DNA of 64,000 nt from the NCBI GenBank assembly GCA_040004035.1, contig JAMPLN010000020.1. One strand, written 5' to 3'. Positions 19,001 to 27,270 of this stretch are shown piece by piece. The first letter of the stretch is position 1, and each line of letters opens with the position of its first letter. The position numbers and the translations under genes were made by a program. Source of the stretch: Microcoleus vaginatus_C. GTDB lineage: Bacteria; Cyanobacteriota; Cyanobacteriia; Cyanobacteriales; Microcoleaceae. A model generated the notes under the pieces. That model worked only from the letters and a program-made list of their open reading frames with translations. It did no database searches and was not told the DNA's origin.

Positions 19001-19240
19001 CGAGTGACGGACACGGGCATCGGCATGACACAAGAACAGCAAGAGCGACTGTTCCAACCTTTTACTCAAGCTGACAATTCAACTACTCGCAAGTATGGCG
19101 GTACTGGTTTGGGACTGACTATCAGCCAGCGTTTTTGTCAGATGATGGGCGGCGATATTGAAGTTACTAGCGAGTTAGATTGCGGTTCTACTTTTACTGC
19201 TTGTCTGCCTGCTTCATTGTTTAGGCGATCGGAATTTTAA
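16022..19240 (+). CDS. Membrane sensor histidine kinase (dCache-like, 2x PAS, HisKA-HATPase)
   Basis: 1072 residues. A transmembrane segment near 42-65 and a second near 342-365 flank a periplasmic sensor region of about 275 residues, in the place and size of a dCache domain. A coiled linker leads to PAS 1 (about 515-640, SEALLQAILDNSTAVIYIKD) and PAS 2 (about 690-800, LGASLDLIFLVDRSGKYTYV). The HisKA H-box is SHELRTPLNAIIGYSD with phospho-accepting His831. The ATPase domain shows N-box RQVMLNLLSNAAKF, G1 DTGIGM, F-box and G2 GGTGLGLTIS. There is no receiver domain and no response regulator gene nearby, so it is an orphan kinase. ATG at 16022. Confidence 0.9.
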   Translation: MAHTQLNDSQPNCLQQTKVATSERRLKAAFKPCTYNLSVTRKQLIGLLTLQTILPVGLTAAALWLTSAVGSNQLQNQAKSELSLSEINYNLQLDRAADRLQNSSDSKTIAQTALAYNSRSKISDLQKSVKQILENQVKTGEIDSAALVGKNRQIVVSVNSNQKGKSFNLQKIVDRAFGTKNPITATEIIAKSEVQEQLGPLPAGKGDRPVLVRYAAIPVKNPKTQTVIAALVLGKIISKTSVVASSKTLNLQGGGYQAIYAPLADGKFVLASSQAVTKNQSLPDLLAEQSLLKSALAGGGKPVAGNLQTGSQTYAVAAKSLGNLAGKPAAILVRGIPKTTIATGWGNNWLLALSAAALVPFALGVAVTRRIAKPANSDLSTAEGNWASNSSAEPPQRSRNLDLIYDNLNFGGFPDLFPKQSSLNGKLAVDFQYKKLAGARSIANPHIPLAFQPLELPENSVSNHSRQVNTELEKSAIALNLVQEAWQDLNRLNLELQPEILDRQNTQKALRKSEALLQAILDNSTAVIYIKDIDGKYLLTNRHFDNLFDIAKEQITGKTDGDIFPQDKAAALRENDLKVLESSSPLTLEEIIPQDDGPHTYISLKFPLCNSEGKAYAVGTISTDVSDRKLAELTLEKAKAELEIEVEQRTLFLKQANELLRFELAARVRGAITVRQMTAQVARHARTVDGILGASLDLIFLVDRSGKYTYVSRTAAQAAGMNPREMIGKTWQELGWSPTIMQRVHQECDGIFVTAEPVKGEVIVPTASWGTRDYEYILSPVCATDGSVEAVVATLRDITERKDAEEAWQLAKEAAELANRAKSAFLANMSHELRTPLNAIIGYSDMLVEDAEELGNLELVSDLDKIRTAGKHLLHLIDDILDISKIEADKMEIYLESFDVGGLIEEVVTTIKPLMDKNGNTLQVLSSDNIGAMHGDLMKVRQVMLNLLSNAAKFSANGTIVLTVERITSEELKNKYQPRVAQMLILDADFLIFRVTDTGIGMTQEQQERLFQPFTQADNSTTRKYGGTGLGLTISQRFCQMMGGDIEVTSELDCGSTFTACLPASLFRRSEF

Positions 19241-19337
19241 TAATTTTGCAGAAATAAAAGCAAGAAGAGTCGGCGGTTGAAACCGCTACTATACAAACAA
19301 TATCCGCCTCTGCGGACTGAAGAATAATAAAATTAAC

Positions 19338-19442
19338 TTCCAGGCTGGAGCCTGGGAACCTAAATCTAGAGGCTCTGCCTCGCTTGGAAACATGGAGGCA
19401 GAGCCTCCGGATCTGCGTTACTAGGCTCCAGCCTAGTAACGA
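19338..19442. repeat. Nested palindromic intergenic repeat
   Basis: An inner perfect inverted repeat, GAGGCTCTGCCTC (19370-19382) with GAGGCAGAGCCTC (19395-19407), is nested inside outer arms CCAGGCTGGAGCCTGG (near 19341) and CTAGGCTCCAGCCTAG (near 19421). Both outer arms are themselves nearly self-complementary. It is probably a mobile intergenic repeat and may act as a terminator for the kinase gene just upstream. Confidence 0.6.
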
Positions 19443-19536
19443 GTAATTTAAAATTATCTGCGTTTATCCGTGTTTATCTGCCTTAAATCTGCGGTTTCTG
19501 TATCAATGAATGATTTATGCAATCTTGTCTAATAAT

Positions 19537-20067
19537 ATGATGAATTACCACAAAATGCGCCACGAAAATCAAGTTTATCGCCGCAAACACGGCATTTTGA
19601 CAAAAAGTTTATTTTTGTTCTCTATCGCCTGTTATGCGTGCATCGGAGCCTTGCTGTGGGGACAATCTGCGGCTTTTTCCCAGCAGCCAGTCTGCCCGAC
19701 TGGCAACGCTGCTAATTTCCCGTCGCCCCCGCTTTCGCAAACCGAAAAAAGCGTGCCGAGTCTGTGGTTAGCTCAAAAACTCTATGGCGGCAAATTGCTC
19801 GATCGCTGGTTTGTCGATCCCGGCAATAGTTGGGTAATTCTCATAGTCAATCGCCAACTTTGGAGTTTGCTCGATTATATGGAACGCTATCAGTTTGTTA
19901 ACCGCTTTGGCACTGTCGCCAACGATTATGGTTACAATGTGCGAGTTTGCAACCGTCAAGGCACTGCTTTGGCAGTTTATTCGTGCAAGGGCGATCGGCT
20001 TAACTGTCGGATTGATTTAGAATCTCTCTCAAATCCCGGTATTCGAGGAAGGGTGAAAGGATTTTAG
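19537..20067 (+). CDS. Hypothetical secreted protein
   Basis: A protein of unknown family. The frame is open from an ATG at 19510; ATGs at 19537 (MMNYHKMRHE, used here, 176 aa) or 19540 put the hydrophobic segment KSLFLFSIACYACIGALLWG closer to the N-terminus. That segment, followed by QSAAFSQQP, looks like a signal peptide or anchor. The mature part has four or more cysteines (PVCPTG, VRVCNRQG, YSCKGDRLNCRID), suggesting disulfides outside the cytoplasm, and the segment VDPGNSWVILIVNRQLWSLL. It resembles short secreted hypotheticals of filamentous cyanobacteria, with no known function. It stands alone between the sensor kinase and the divergent substrate-binding protein. Confidence 0.6.
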   Translation: MMNYHKMRHENQVYRRKHGILTKSLFLFSIACYACIGALLWGQSAAFSQQPVCPTGNAANFPSPPLSQTEKSVPSLWLAQKLYGGKLLDRWFVDPGNSWVILIVNRQLWSLLDYMERYQFVNRFGTVANDYGYNVRVCNRQGTALAVYSCKGDRLNCRIDLESLSNPGIRGRVKGF

Positions 20068-20132
20068 TAGGGTGCGTCAGCCGCGAGTAATTTTCTGGAT
20101 AATTGATAAATCAAGAGCTGACGCACTCTACA
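20068..20132. repeat. 65-bp palindromic element, family GTGCGTCAGC, copy 2
   Basis: TAGGGTGCGTCAGC at 20068-20081 and GCTGACGCACTCTAC at 20117-20131 form the terminal inverted repeats. Its reverse complement aligns end to end with 12602-12665, including the central TTGAT..ATCAATTAT part. It begins at the stop codon of the gene to its left and ends at the stop codon of the convergent gene on its right, so it may serve as a shared terminator. Confidence 0.7.
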
Positions 20133-20134
20133 TT

Positions 20135-21244
20135 TTAAGTTCTCACTACTTGCCTAGTTTCTTGCCAGAGCGATCGATATTGGGCAATACCAGCATCCCC
20201 AAAAGGCAGCAGAAAGTCGCTAGCAGCAAGAATCTTAGCATCCGGCAACAACACAGGATTAGTGCGAACAGCTTCCGGCAAATCTTCGGGCTTCATGCCG
20301 ACAATTATCGGCGAACTAGCCTTAGCCAGCAAAGATAATTGAGGAGCAACCCGAGGTTGTAAGCAAAAATCAATCCATTTTTCCACTAAAGAAACTGGAT
20401 TCCCTGATGCTGGTTGTACCCACAAATCTGTCCAAAGTGCAGTTCCCGAAACTGGAATTACTAAAGCAATATCCTTTTGAGTTTGCAGCAGGGGCAGCAA
20501 GTCCCCAGAGGAACCTACGGCCAACCAAGTATCGCCTAAAATTAATGGTTGCAGGTAAGCGTCAGAACTATAAAGTTTAACTTGTTGGTGCAGATTTGCA
20601 AGTTCTTTTTTAAGATTTGGGACTTGATCTAATTGCTGCGTATTGTAAGATTTTCCGAGTTTTTTTAATGTTAAACCGATAACTTCTCTGGCACTGTCCG
20701 GCAGAGAAATTCGATCGCGCAATTCAGATCGCCACAAGTCTTTCCAATCTGTCGGAGTCCACCCCAAAGCCTTAAATTTGTCGGTTCGATAGGCAATTAC
20801 CGTACTTCCCCAGCGGTAAGGTGCAGCCCACACTTTACCTTGAGGATCTAATTTACCCTCATCGTTGCGTCTGACGAGTTTTTGCCATCTTTCTGGCAAT
20901 TGTGGCCAATTAGCAAACTTAGCAGGATCGATCGGCTGAATCAATTTTTGCCTAATTGCCAAACTCAGCCAGTAATCTCCCAACATCACCAAGTTAGCTT
21001 GATTTTTTGATTCGGGAACCCGTTTCCACTCCTGCAACATGGCGAATAATTCTTTTAATTGTGGTTCTTGCGTTACCTGTAAAAGCGGAGACGGTTGTAC
21101 ATCGCGCCTAAATTTGCTTACCAGTTGGGCCGGAATACCGTTTTTGAGCGATCGAATTTTGAGAATCGGCTTCGAGTCGCACCCTGCCGCCAATTGACTT
21201 AAAGTTAGGGTGGCGGCCCCCAATAGCAAAGACCTTCGTTTCAC
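20135..21244 (-). CDS. PotD-like extracellular solute-binding lipoprotein
   Basis: 369 residues. The N-terminus MKRRSLLLGAATLTLSQLAA ends in GC with a lipobox LAAGC (Cys22), so it is a predicted lipoprotein. The body shows the order of the PotD/PotF type-2 periplasmic binding fold: NLVMLGDYWLSLAIRQKLIQ, KVWAAPYRWGSTVIAYRTDK, and WTPTDWKDLWRSELRDRISL. It probably binds spermidine, putrescine or a related cation for an ABC importer. No permease or ATPase genes adjoin it, so it is either an orphan binding protein or serves a transporter elsewhere. The start codon is GTG at 21242-21244. Confidence 0.82.
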   Translation of the reverse strand: MKRRSLLLGAATLTLSQLAAGCDSKPILKIRSLKNGIPAQLVSKFRRDVQPSPLLQVTQEPQLKELFAMLQEWKRVPESKNQANLVMLGDYWLSLAIRQKLIQPIDPAKFANWPQLPERWQKLVRRNDEGKLDPQGKVWAAPYRWGSTVIAYRTDKFKALGWTPTDWKDLWRSELRDRISLPDSAREVIGLTLKKLGKSYNTQQLDQVPNLKKELANLHQQVKLYSSDAYLQPLILGDTWLAVGSSGDLLPLLQTQKDIALVIPVSGTALWTDLWVQPASGNPVSLVEKWIDFCLQPRVAPQLSLLAKASSPIIVGMKPEDLPEAVRTNPVLLPDAKILAASDFLLPFGDAGIAQYRSLWQETRQVVRT

Positions 21245-21866
21245 CTGTCAATCCGCTTTTCTAAATATTGACCCATCGTTTTGTGTTCTACAGCCCGGGA
21301 AATAATTGTTTGTCGAGTCCGGTAGTTGGCGCCGATTTGTCTTATTTCTTTGTCAAACACAGAGCCATTGTACTCGGTTCTGCTGCGCTCTGAGTCTGTT
21401 TGACTCTTGCCCTGATTCTACCTTCTAACTTGTCGATCGAGCTTTCCGATGCCGAAAAGTCCGTCAACTTAACGCCTAATTTGTCTGCGAAAAGTTCCTT
21501 TGAGCCAGTTTTGCTCGCCAGCCGGGTCGATCGACTGCATCTGTGTTACATTTTTTAATATAACGAAACAACGAGAGCGCTGCCCTCTGCCGCTGGATGA
21601 CGCTTTTTACACAACCGAAGTAAAAAATTCTTTTTAAATCGGCGACAGCTTAATAACTAAAAAAACTAAACATCAATTTATCTAAATCCTGAAAGCACGC
21701 GCGAGAGCGAAGTCAATCTAATAGGACGCTCTGCGATCCGACTCTCAGAAACCCGACGTTTTAACTCTGATTGAAGGTTTGAACGAAGTATGGGGGTTAA
21801 CCAACCCGGTTCCTGTGTCCCAGACTGTGTAAAACCTAGAATCTAAAATCTACAATCGACTCACGA
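21245..21866. other. Intergenic, 0.6 kb
   Basis: No gene or RNA was recognised. It must hold the promoters of the divergent binding-protein gene (left) and coiled-coil gene (right). Confidence 0.4.
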
Positions 21867-22424
21867 ATGGCGAGCGATTATCTTCAAGCTGGCTCCCTAA
21901 ATCTACCGTCAGGACTGGGAACACAACAATTACGTCAAAAATTAAATAATTTAGTGATAAATCCAAGTTATGTAAAGATTTACCTAAAATGTAAAGATAT
22001 AAGTTACGAGCCAAAGGATGATTGTATGGAAGCGCTCCGCCAGCAAGTTACAGTATTGAGCCAACAAGTCGAGGCCCTCTACAAACTCATAGAAAACCTC
22101 AATGAAAAGCTCTTGGAGTCGGCCAAGGAGACGAAGCTGACCCAGCAACAGAGAAACGATCGCTCTGGAACCCTAGGAAATGACCAAACCTCGTCCTATC
22201 AAAGCTACAGCAGTCTCGACGGCCTCCTCGAACACAAGGACATACTGTTAGATGACAGCTACTTCGACAAGAATTCTCAAAGCCTGGAAAAAGAGCTGAG
22301 CGCAGAGATTCAAATCCAGCGATTAACTGCTCAGCTAACAGCAGCTTACAATCGAATTGCCGCCTTGGAAGAACAGTTGCTCTCCAAAAGAATGCACTCA
22401 CAACATCTAGGCGGGCCTAATTAA
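21867..22424 (+). CDS. Hypothetical coiled-coil protein
   Basis: 185 residues with no recognised domain. Two heptad-rich stretches are visible: MEALRQQVTVLSQQVEALYK with LIENLNEKLLESAKE (about 54-88), and EIQIQRLTAQLTAAYNRIAA with LEEQLLSKR near the C-terminus. A polar Ser/Asp-rich linker (SSYQSYSSLDGLLEHKDILL) lies between. An internal ATG at 22026 begins exactly at the first coiled coil and may be the true start, giving 132 aa. No transmembrane segment. Its role is unknown; such proteins usually act as scaffolds or partners. Confidence 0.6.
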   Translation: MASDYLQAGSLNLPSGLGTQQLRQKLNNLVINPSYVKIYLKCKDISYEPKDDCMEALRQQVTVLSQQVEALYKLIENLNEKLLESAKETKLTQQQRNDRSGTLGNDQTSSYQSYSSLDGLLEHKDILLDDSYFDKNSQSLEKELSAEIQIQRLTAQLTAAYNRIAALEEQLLSKRMHSQHLGGPN

Positions 22425-22812
22425 ATATTGCTAGCGGGGCTCGGGTAGTAATTCAAAAAAAATACAAGTTGCATTGATTTATGCTCGTCTACTTATAGAT
22501 TCATTGCATAGAGTTTTTTATCTCCCGCAATTAGCAGGGGGAATACTGCATCAAAGCCAGATATTGTGTAGGAAATTCTGTAAATCTGAGAGCAGAAAGA
22601 CTACAGAAAGTTATATAATTATTCAGCCAAAACGAAGCTGGGTGAGCAGGAAAACCATGTTCGCAGCTCGATCGCCGCATCTGAATTTTTAATGTTTAAT
22701 TCCTAACATTCCTGGGTGAACAGAAAACTCAAAACCCGGTTTGCGAGTGTATTCGTCGCTGCAAAACCCCAATATTTTCAGTAAAAACCTGGTTTTTTTC
22801 CTCCAGGACTCT
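22425..22812. other. Intergenic with AAACCCGGTTT repeat
   Basis: No gene supported; an open frame at 22474-22692 has no features. AAAACCCGGTTT near 22729 and AAAAACCTGGTTTTTTT near 22784 form a loose inverted pair with runs of T, resembling the element that follows the Hsp70-like gene at 31802-31872. It may terminate transcription towards the left or right. Confidence 0.4.
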
Positions 22813-23919
22813 CTAATGTTTAATTTCACAGCGCGAGGCTAAAGCTTCAACAGCTTGAAGGAGTTGAGGAGGAGTCCAATTTGCAGTCAGACCACTGGCG
22901 ATCGCACAAGCTCCCGCACCGACACCTTCTTTAACATAGCCGCGATCGTAAGCTTGCAGTTGCCCGTAGCGAGATCCAGCAAAACTTAGCTGCGCGGCCA
23001 ACAGAGGCACACCGCCGATCTCATTAGCAAGTCCTACAGTGTCTCCTGTAGGGTCTTCGGCCACCCAGCGCGTAGTCCCCACCGCAACTTGTTCGGGACT
23101 CCATAGCAGAGCATATTCACGGGCTAAGGCTTGCATCAAAGCGTACACTGCCAGCATTTGCGTGCCCCCGGCTAGAAGCACCCCGCAAGTCCGACTCGCG
23201 GCGATCGCCATTGCCGCCACCGCTATTTGCATCGGATCGCCCACCGCCGCTACCAATTCCAGTGGAGTGCTGTTTTGTCCGCCAATTTCCCACTCAGCAT
23301 TATTGAGTCCCGCTGTCACCGCAGCCAATTTTTGAGCGTGATTGCAGCGAGGATGAGAACTATTAACTTTGCCCGCCGCTGCAATACCCAAACCCATTAA
23401 CACGCCCAAAGCAGTAGTCGTTCCCCCAACCACGCACTCTCCTAAAATTAAATAGCTGTCATTAGTTTGAGCGGCCAATTTAGCTCCCCAAATTAATCCT
23501 TGTTCGAGCAAATGTTTGACTGTTTCGAGTTCTAAAGCATTCCCAGAAATCAGACACTTTGCCGGAGTGCCGCCCAAATCAATTGCAGGTACGGGAGGTG
23601 GGAGGGGCAAACCAGCATTAAATAGGTAAAGGGGAAGTTCCAAAGCTTCGACTACAGCGCGAGATATCAATACCGGCGAGGCACCCGCTTCTAGGGGCGG
23701 CAAAGGATATTGGGGCGACGGTTGGGGGCCGTTATACAAAAATTCTGCATCGGCTAAACAAGTAAATTGTCGATCGTGCGGAGTTGCTCCTGCTGCTGAA
23801 ATCCCCGGAATTAAGCCAGTAGCGGTAAATCCTAACACGCAGGTAAATATCGGTTTTCGTCCCCGATAGCGATCGAGCCACCGCTGCCCCTGTTCTATTT
23901 CTGTATAAATACCAATCAT
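22813..23919 (-). CDS. CobT-like nicotinate-nucleotide phosphoribosyltransferase (UPF0284)
   Basis: 368 residues, the usual size of the UPF0284/TIGR00303 branch of the CobT fold found in cyanobacteria and archaea. Recognisable parts are PIFTCVLGFTATGLIPGISA near the N-terminus, GECVVGGTTTALGVLMGLGI (phosphate-loop-like glycine-rich stretch) in the middle, and TCGVLLAGGTQMLAVYALMQ. Canonical CobT makes alpha-ribazole phosphate from nicotinate mononucleotide and dimethylbenzimidazole for the cobamide lower loop; the activity of this branch is less certain. In pseudocobalamin-making cyanobacteria it might use adenine or have another role. ATG at 23917-23919. Confidence 0.85.
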   Translation of the reverse strand: MIGIYTEIEQGQRWLDRYRGRKPIFTCVLGFTATGLIPGISAAGATPHDRQFTCLADAEFLYNGPQPSPQYPLPPLEAGASPVLISRAVVEALELPLYLFNAGLPLPPPVPAIDLGGTPAKCLISGNALELETVKHLLEQGLIWGAKLAAQTNDSYLILGECVVGGTTTALGVLMGLGIAAAGKVNSSHPRCNHAQKLAAVTAGLNNAEWEIGGQNSTPLELVAAVGDPMQIAVAAMAIAASRTCGVLLAGGTQMLAVYALMQALAREYALLWSPEQVAVGTTRWVAEDPTGDTVGLANEIGGVPLLAAQLSFAGSRYGQLQAYDRGYVKEGVGAGACAIASGLTANWTPPQLLQAVEALASRCEIKH

Positions 23920-23949
23920 AGTTAGTCATTAGTCATCAGTTATTAGTTA

Positions 23950-24021
23950 TTAGTCAACAGTCAACAGTCAACAGTCAACAGTCAACAGTCAACAGTCAAC
24001 AGTCAACAGTCAACAGTCAAC
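23950..24021. repeat. Heptamer tandem repeat (STRR), unit GTCAACA
   Basis: About nine to ten consecutive copies of the 7-base unit GTCAACA run from about 23954 to 24020, preceded by degenerate AGTTATT/AGTCATC units. This is the short tandemly repeated repetitive sequence type of filamentous cyanobacteria. It separates the divergently spaced ends of the CobT-like and DUF2232 genes. Confidence 0.9.
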
Positions 24022-24033
24022 AACTCCCAATAA

Positions 24034-24789
24034 CTACTCTTCATAATCGATCAAAACTTGAACCCAGCTTGGCGGCCGCGGGATTGGATTTCCCAACCGA
24101 TCTAATAGCAGCAAAGCTACTAAATGCACTACAAATAAATAGACAATATTGTTAACCAAAATCATCCCGGCGGCGATCGCCCCAATTGTGTTCAAAGTCG
24201 GTACATTAAGCCAGCCCAACTTCACAAACACCCATTCCACCATCTCTGTTACCTGGGCCGTTACGTAAACCCATAGATCTTGACCCACCAACGCTGACAG
24301 TAGCCAAAACCGAAAAAAGAAGCCTACAGTACCAATGAGAGCGCCCACACTAATAGAGAGTGACCAACTCGCTTTGCGCCTCCAAAGTCCTCCCAGCGCA
24401 ACTCCCATAACTCCAAAAGGCATCACATATAAAATGCTCCGCGTCGGGCCCATCAGTACCGACAGCAGCAAACCCGATACCAAAGCTGCCATCCAAGCGG
24501 CTCGGTTGCCCCAGCGCAAGTAAACGAGGGCGATGGGTATCGGAAAAAAAACCCGCAGCAAAGGCCCCAACGGAAAGTAATAATTTACCAGCCAAATTAA
24601 GCTAGCGGTACTTGCCAAAAAAGCCGTTTCTACGAGCCTTAAAGGCGCTTCCCCAGAGGCGCGCTTTTCCGGATCTGGATTGGTGCGATCGCCAGCCATT
24701 GCTGAAATATCGGCGGTGGGTGGCTCGTTATTTGTATTGGGTGAACTACCCGAATTAGACGCAGCATCTGCTGACAAAAAATCACTCAT
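24034..24789 (-). CDS. DUF2232 family membrane protein
   Basis: 251 residues. A polar N-terminus of about 48 residues is followed by seven to eight hydrophobic segments, beginning LVETAFLASTASLIWLVNYY and PLGPLLRVFFPIPIALVYLR. The WGNRAAWMAALVSGLLLSVL segment and the MGPTRSILYVMPFGVMGVAL turn are characteristic of the DUF2232/YybS-like group. The group is predicted to be an S-component-like or ECF-type substrate-binding membrane protein, but no transported ligand is established. ATG at 24787-24789. Its upstream side carries the duplicated ATTTTAG repeat block. Confidence 0.8.
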   Translation of the reverse strand: MSDFLSADAASNSGSSPNTNNEPPTADISAMAGDRTNPDPEKRASGEAPLRLVETAFLASTASLIWLVNYYFPLGPLLRVFFPIPIALVYLRWGNRAAWMAALVSGLLLSVLMGPTRSILYVMPFGVMGVALGGLWRRKASWSLSISVGALIGTVGFFFRFWLLSALVGQDLWVYVTAQVTEMVEWVFVKLGWLNVPTLNTIGAIAAGMILVNNIVYLFVVHLVALLLLDRLGNPIPRPPSWVQVLIDYEE

Positions 24790-24921
24790 CCGATTTTAGA
24801 TTTTAGATTTTAGATTTTAGATTTTACGGGATCTGCGCCCGATACGGCTGATTCCCGATTTTAGATTTTAGATTTTAGATTTTAGATTTTACGGGATCTG
24901 CGCCCGATACGGCTGATTCCC
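24790..24921. repeat. 65-bp direct duplication containing heptamer GATTTTA repeats
   Basis: Two head-to-tail copies, starting at 24790 and about 24855 with a 65-base period. Each has five units of GATTTTA followed by CGGGATCTGCGCCCGATACG and GCTGATTCC. The copies are practically identical, so the duplication is recent. It sits in the upstream region of the DUF2232 gene and may move its promoter. Confidence 0.9.
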
Positions 24922-25038
24922 GGTTTCAGTGTTTGGATGCCTCGCCGCCAAATTTAATATTGTTCGCAGAAACCGGGTTTAGGTAGGAACACAAGTCTTA
25001 TTTTAGATGGATTTTCTCAGCCCAAATTTTCAGCAGCA

Positions 25039-25536
25039 TTATTTTTCGATTTTGACTTCCTGGATTACCAAAACCGAACAAGATGCGTGGTGAACGACAT
25101 AATTGCTGACGCTGCCGAGGAAAGCTTCTGCGAACCCCGTGCGGCCACGCCTTCCCAACACTATTAAATCGGCGTCCCAATTTTCGGCGGATTCACAGAT
25201 ACAACGCCCCGGATCGCCGTCCATTTTGCAGTCAAATTCCACCTGCAATCCTTTGTTTGCTGCGGCGTCGCAGTAATTTTTCAGCAAACCCGAAGCGTGT
25301 TTTACCTCGCTTTCCAGCCGCAAACGTTGAGCTTGGTAAGCTTGATCCATTAACTCGACATTCATGCCCAAATCTACCGGAATTGGCACGGCAGTCTGAC
25401 CCACCGTGCTCACAGTAACGCAGTTAAATAGCATCACCTGGGCGCGATCGCTCAGAGCTAATTCTAAAGCTTGAGTGAAGACGCGGTGGCCCAGTTCAGA
25501 ATCATCTAAGGCGGCGAAAATTTTCTTAAAACTCAC
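25039..25536 (-). CDS. Universal stress protein (UspA family)
   Basis: 165 residues, single Usp domain. It opens with FKKIFAALDDSELGHRVFTQ and closes with the nucleotide-binding G-x2-G-x9-G(S) region, seen as LGRRGRTGFAEAFLGSVSNY then VVHHASCSVLVI. That motif predicts the ATP-binding subclass. Its role is likely general stress adaptation in the cytoplasm. The start is GTG at 25534-25536 with a strong AGGAGG about 8 bases upstream. It lies between the DUF2232 gene and the Crp-type regulator, all on the minus strand, but with gaps suggesting separate units. Confidence 0.92.
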   Translation of the reverse strand: MSFKKIFAALDDSELGHRVFTQALELALSDRAQVMLFNCVTVSTVGQTAVPIPVDLGMNVELMDQAYQAQRLRLESEVKHASGLLKNYCDAAANKGLQVEFDCKMDGDPGRCICESAENWDADLIVLGRRGRTGFAEAFLGSVSNYVVHHASCSVLVIQEVKIEK

Positions 25537-25626
25537 AGCTTTACCTCCTGCGGGAAATCATTCATATCAGTTAGGTAACAGAGAGTGCTTTTGAATAAGA
25601 TTCAATAAAAGCAAACTCTGATACTT

Positions 25627-26340
25627 CTAGACTAACAGACGCTCTAAGGCGTGCAGGTCGGGAATGCACAAAACGTCACGTTCGCGCTGAATAGTTCCTT
25701 TTTTTTCCAGCTTGCTCAGCACTCGCGTTACTGTTTCGCGAGCCAGCCCGCTGAGGCTGCTTAATTCTCTGTGTGGCAGGTTCGGTATTTCTGTACCTCC
25801 TGTTTCCAGGATTTTTTTGCCTTGCCCCTCGGCCAAAAATAAGAGAATATCTGCTACTCGCGAGGTACTGTCCGACTCTCGCAAACGCAGACGGCGATTG
25901 ACTTGTCGCAGGCGGCGCGCCATCAGTTGAGCGAGGCGAATGCCTGCTAGCGGCTCGGTATGAATGAGCTGCACAAAATCCTGAGATGGCATATTGCCGA
26001 TCAGTGTCGGGGCTAGGGTGATCACATCTGTCGATCGCGGTGCTTCTTCGATCGCGGCCATTTCCCCGAATAATTCTCCTTTCCCTAAAATATTCAGTGT
26101 TACTTCTTTTCCGTCTAGGTTGTAGGTGCGAATTTTCACCCAACCATCCAATATAAAATACACTGATGTTCCCCAGTCATTTTCGAGTAAAATCACTTGA
26201 TTTGACGGATGACTGCGGGTAACGATGTGGACAGTTGCTCTCTCGATTACAGGATCGGGTAATCCTGCAAAAAAAGGAGTAGAAACTATCAATTGATTTA
26301 TATTAGAATTCGGATCTCGGGTGTTAAAGCGGTCTTCCAT
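25627..26340 (-). CDS. Crp/Fnr family transcription regulator (SyCRP-like)
   Basis: 237 residues. The N-terminal cyclic-nucleotide-binding fold shows ILDGWVKIRTYNLDGKEVTL and GELFGEMAAIEEAPRSTDV. The Glu of FGE and the Arg of PRS correspond to the residues that hold the cAMP phosphate and ribose, so ligand binding is plausible. A dimer helix leads to a winged helix-turn-helix at the C-terminus (LPHRELSSLSGLARETVTRV then LSKLEKKGTI). It is not NtcA by this pattern, closer to the SyCRP1/2 kind. Targets are unknown. ATG at 26338-26340. Confidence 0.87.
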   Translation of the reverse strand: MEDRFNTRDPNSNINQLIVSTPFFAGLPDPVIERATVHIVTRSHPSNQVILLENDWGTSVYFILDGWVKIRTYNLDGKEVTLNILGKGELFGEMAAIEEAPRSTDVITLAPTLIGNMPSQDFVQLIHTEPLAGIRLAQLMARRLRQVNRRLRLRESDSTSRVADILLFLAEGQGKKILETGGTEIPNLPHRELSSLSGLARETVTRVLSKLEKKGTIQRERDVLCIPDLHALERLLV

Positions 26341-26613
26341 GAGGCCATCATTTTAATTTATGCGCTTGAGCTGCGCTGGGCAGTTACAAATAGCTTGCAG
26401 CCGAGTCATTCGATTTGAGATTCAAGATTTGAGAAACAAGGAGCTAAAATCAAGGATCTAAAATCGGCAATTTTACCTCTAAAGTTTTGCGGTCAAAGGC
26501 TCAATATGGGAATTAATAGCCTCAAGCTCTGATTGGGAGCTAGAAACTAAAGAATATACCATAATTTTTTAGATATATACCACTGAGCAAATTTTATTAA
26601 CAAAATTTTAGCA

Positions 26614-26781
26614 ATGTGGCAAACGACTGAGCCGATCGAATTACCTTTGAAAGCACTTCGCGAAGACAAGCTTAACACTGCTGAGAGATTTGTTGTCACT
26701 CGGCCCTGCAGTCGAGAACGCAGAATCCAGGAGTACCAGCCTGCAAGCACGGTAGACAGATCCCAAGTCCAAACTACCTAG
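26614..26781 (+). CDS. Possible 55-aa protein
   Basis: ATG at 26614, stop at 26779-26781. The product begins MWQTTEPIELPLKALREDKL and continues NTAERFVVTRPCSRERRIQE. It is polar, without a membrane segment. Composition is protein-like and a short AT-rich leader precedes it, but no clear ribosome-binding site is seen and the family was not recognised. The same interval is open on the minus strand in an overlapping 75-codon frame, which looks less natural. Confidence 0.3.
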   Translation: MWQTTEPIELPLKALREDKLNTAERFVVTRPCSRERRIQEYQPASTVDRSQVQTT

Positions 26782-27009
26782 AACCTGGCCAATGTCAGCA
26801 CGAGCGGCAAAATCCACAGCCATTGCGAGCCTAAAGACAGGCGCTCTTGGCGATCCAAACCCACCCACTTCCCAGCAAACTTTTCTGCTACCCCAAGATT
26901 ATTGTACCATTAGTATCTAGCCATGAATACAGATAATAGGCTATAATTAAAGGTTACTCTAATCCAGTATACGGGGACAATCCCGAATCTCGGTATCCCC
27001 AATCCCAAA

Positions 27010-27270
27010 GTGTTTGAGGTTTTTTCCAAGTCGGTGAAAAATGAACAGACACTGGCGCGCCACCATGCTAATGAAACTCGCGGTGACAGTGTGCGGCCCG
27101 CCGTTCAAGCAGGTGAAGGCAAAAGTTCGTCGGGCTCGCAGCTATTCCGAGCAGGAATCAGCCTCCGGGCAGGGAAACTCGCCCCTGAGTCGCAGAATTT
27201 GAAAGCACTTGGAATTGATAGAAGCGGGCATTTGGTGCGGAAGTACCGACTAACCTATCATAGGCAATAG
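27010..27270 (+). other. 86-codon open frame or structured RNA, unassigned
   Basis: The frame begins at ATG-like 27010 after T-rich DNA and ends 27270, giving MFEVFSKSVKNEQTLARHHA.. and ending RKYRLTYHRQ. The body (GDSVRPAVQAGEGKSSSGSQ) is rich in Gly, Ser, Arg and looks like low-information tail sequence, such as the tails of TnpB proteins or translated RNA. Because the DNA is GC-rich and locally self-complementary, an RNA gene is equally possible. Confidence 0.2.

Noticed and set aside
22474..22692. 72-codon frame between the coiled-coil and CobT-like genes
   Set aside because: No ribosome-binding site, low-information sequence, crosses intergenic repeats.
23950..24021. Tandem repeat considered as a CRISPR array
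   Set aside because: Unit is 7 bases without spacers; this is the heptamer STRR type.
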